Positions 51,425 through 52,045 of a DNA stretch of 52,045 nt are shown here, in pieces. Positions within the stretch are counted from its first letter, which is position 1. Every line of letters begins with the position of its first letter. Below the pieces are notes generated by a model. The model saw only the letters and a list, made by a program, of their open reading frames with translations, was not told the DNA's origin and searched no databases. The position numbers were made by a program, and so were the translations under genes. The stretch is from Candidatus Zixiibacteriota bacterium (GTDB lineage Bacteria > Zixibacteria > MSB-5A5 > GN15 > FEB-12): positions 1 to 52,045 of the forward strand of contig JBFLZR010000010.1 in NCBI GenBank assembly GCA_040756055.1, given 5' to 3'.

Positions 51425-51460
51425 AAAAAAGCCCGTGTGGAATATCCACACGGGCTTTTA
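51425..51460 (-). terminator. Terminator of the partial gene at 51486
   Basis: GCCCGTGTGGA (51431-51441) pairs with TCCACACGGGC (51445-51455) around ATA, with A6 on the left and T4 on the right. Read leftward it follows the stop at 51486 with a T-run; it also works rightward. Confidence 0.88.
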
Positions 51461-51485
51461 ATATCAGTGAGGTTATCGTGAGGAT

Positions 51486-52045
51486 TTAGTCTTCTTCTTC
51501 GTCATCGTAGCTGTAATCATCGCAGTGTCCGGGTCCGATGTCACCATTGTTGTAGTAGTCGAGGGTCTCCATCCAGCCGAGGACCATTTTCTGGTCATCC
51601 TTGCTGAGAGAGTACCAGTCGGCATAACCGTGGTCGGCCAGGAAATCATCAGCGTCGCTGACAACACCAGCCACCTCGGAGTCATCGGCGCCGGCGGCGA
51701 AGTTCAACTTGGCGGCCAGAAGCTGCGCGTAGAGTTTGATGATACCGTTCTTTGGGCTGTCCCACGCCATGTCGAAGATCTCGGAGGATATGGTAGTATT
51801 GGTGACGGCGATACTCTCGGTCCCGCCCTCATTGCCGAGCCACTGAGGCAGATACTGGGTTACTGAGTCGGGTTGCGGTCCGAAGCCATCCCAGGCTCCC
51901 CAGAATCCGATAGTGCGAGTGCAGCCATCCTCGGTCGTCGGCTCATATTCTATATCGAACATAAGCAACGACTGTTTTTCCATATCAGTTTCGTTGAGCC
52001 AGCCGGTGTAGAGCCTTGCCAACAGACCGAAGTTGTTGTCCGGGT
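51486..52045 (-). CDS. Paralogous surface protein, C-terminal part (5' end outside window)
   Basis: 186 residues are visible; the frame runs open past base 52045. 'PDNNFGLLARLYTGWLNETD' aligns with 'PDHNYGFMPYLFTGWADESD' of the lipoprotein at 49863, and the shared module continues with 'CTRTIGFWGAWDGFGPQPDS', 'YAQLLAAKLNFAAGAD' and 'LDYYNNGDIGPGHC'. The tail is only 'DDYSYDDEEED', so the long Asp/Ser/Tyr repeat of its neighbour is missing. The TTG at 52022 is not a real start. The pair is a tandem duplication, each copy with its own terminator. Confidence 0.82.
   Translation of the reverse strand, partial: PDNNFGLLARLYTGWLNETDMEKQSLLMFDIEYEPTTEDGCTRTIGFWGAWDGFGPQPDSVTQYLPQWLGNEGGTESIAVTNTTISSEIFDMAWDSPKNGIIKLYAQLLAAKLNFAAGADDSEVAGVVSDADDFLADHGYADWYSLSKDDQKMVLGWMETLDYYNNGDIGPGHCDDYSYDDEEED

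Overview
The window is one contiguous piece of a Gram-negative bacterial chromosome, probably from the FCB superphylum (candidate division Zixibacteria or a close relative). This is inferred from gene content, not from a marker gene. The pointers are an FG-GAP protein ending in a 'QNYPNPFN'/FlgD-like secretion tail, a GldA/GldF-GldG type transporter, a DUF5686-like outer-membrane protein, lipoproteins ending in 'IGPGHC', and an alternative complex III (ACIII) operon coupled to an A2-type caa3 oxidase. No transposase, prophage or CRISPR array is visible.

Region 1 (1-9030) is the accessory and most unusual part. It holds the end of a CHAT-domain (caspase-like) protein, several small exported proteins, and a 720-residue regulator (TPR sensor, sigma-54 AAA+ domain with GAFTGA, Fis-type HTH). 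It also holds two copies of one regulatory module, at 3159-3531 and 7362-7754. Each module has an array of ATTCGTA boxes spaced 21, 21, 21, 31, 21 bp, a sigma-54 type -24/-12 promoter 107-108 bp after the last perfect box, and a transcribed leader with a related GC-rich hairpin. Each module precedes small secreted proteins: a CX4CX4C family (one intact copy, one frameshifted) or a DDHPWGD-repeat family. My reading is that the regulator drives both modules through sigma-54. The architecture is seen directly; the regulator-site link is inferred.

Region 2 (9031-16500) holds a small membrane protein, an O-methyltransferase, rsgA behind a strong promoter with an 18-codon leader ORF and two hairpins, an APH-fold kinase, an FG-GAP secreted protein and a divergent class II fructose-bisphosphatase homologue.

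Region 3 (16500-31650) holds a Gld-like ABC transporter operon (ATPase, fused GldF-GldG, DUF4340), a carboxypeptidase-regulatory-like protein that may start at ATT, an epimerase, a large M14 carboxypeptidase, an AI-2E family transporter, a basic DNA-binding protein with a histone-H1-like tail, a cupin, Mn-type superoxide dismutase, tRNA-Lys(CUU) and an O-antigen ligase/polymerase-like protein.

Region 4 (31650-49830) is the respiratory block: ctaB, then actA-B-C-D-E-F, a small membrane protein, a Sco protein, cytochrome oxidase subunits II, I, III and IV, ctaA, a second Sco protein and a DUF420 protein. Many junctions overlap by 1-11 bases. Together they would oxidise menaquinol through ACIII, pass electrons to a caa3 oxidase carrying its own cytochrome c domain, and supply haem A and CuA assembly factors.

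Region 5 (49860-52045) holds two paralogous minus-strand surface proteins. The complete one is a lipoprotein with a long repetitive Asp/Ser/Tyr tail; the second runs off the window.
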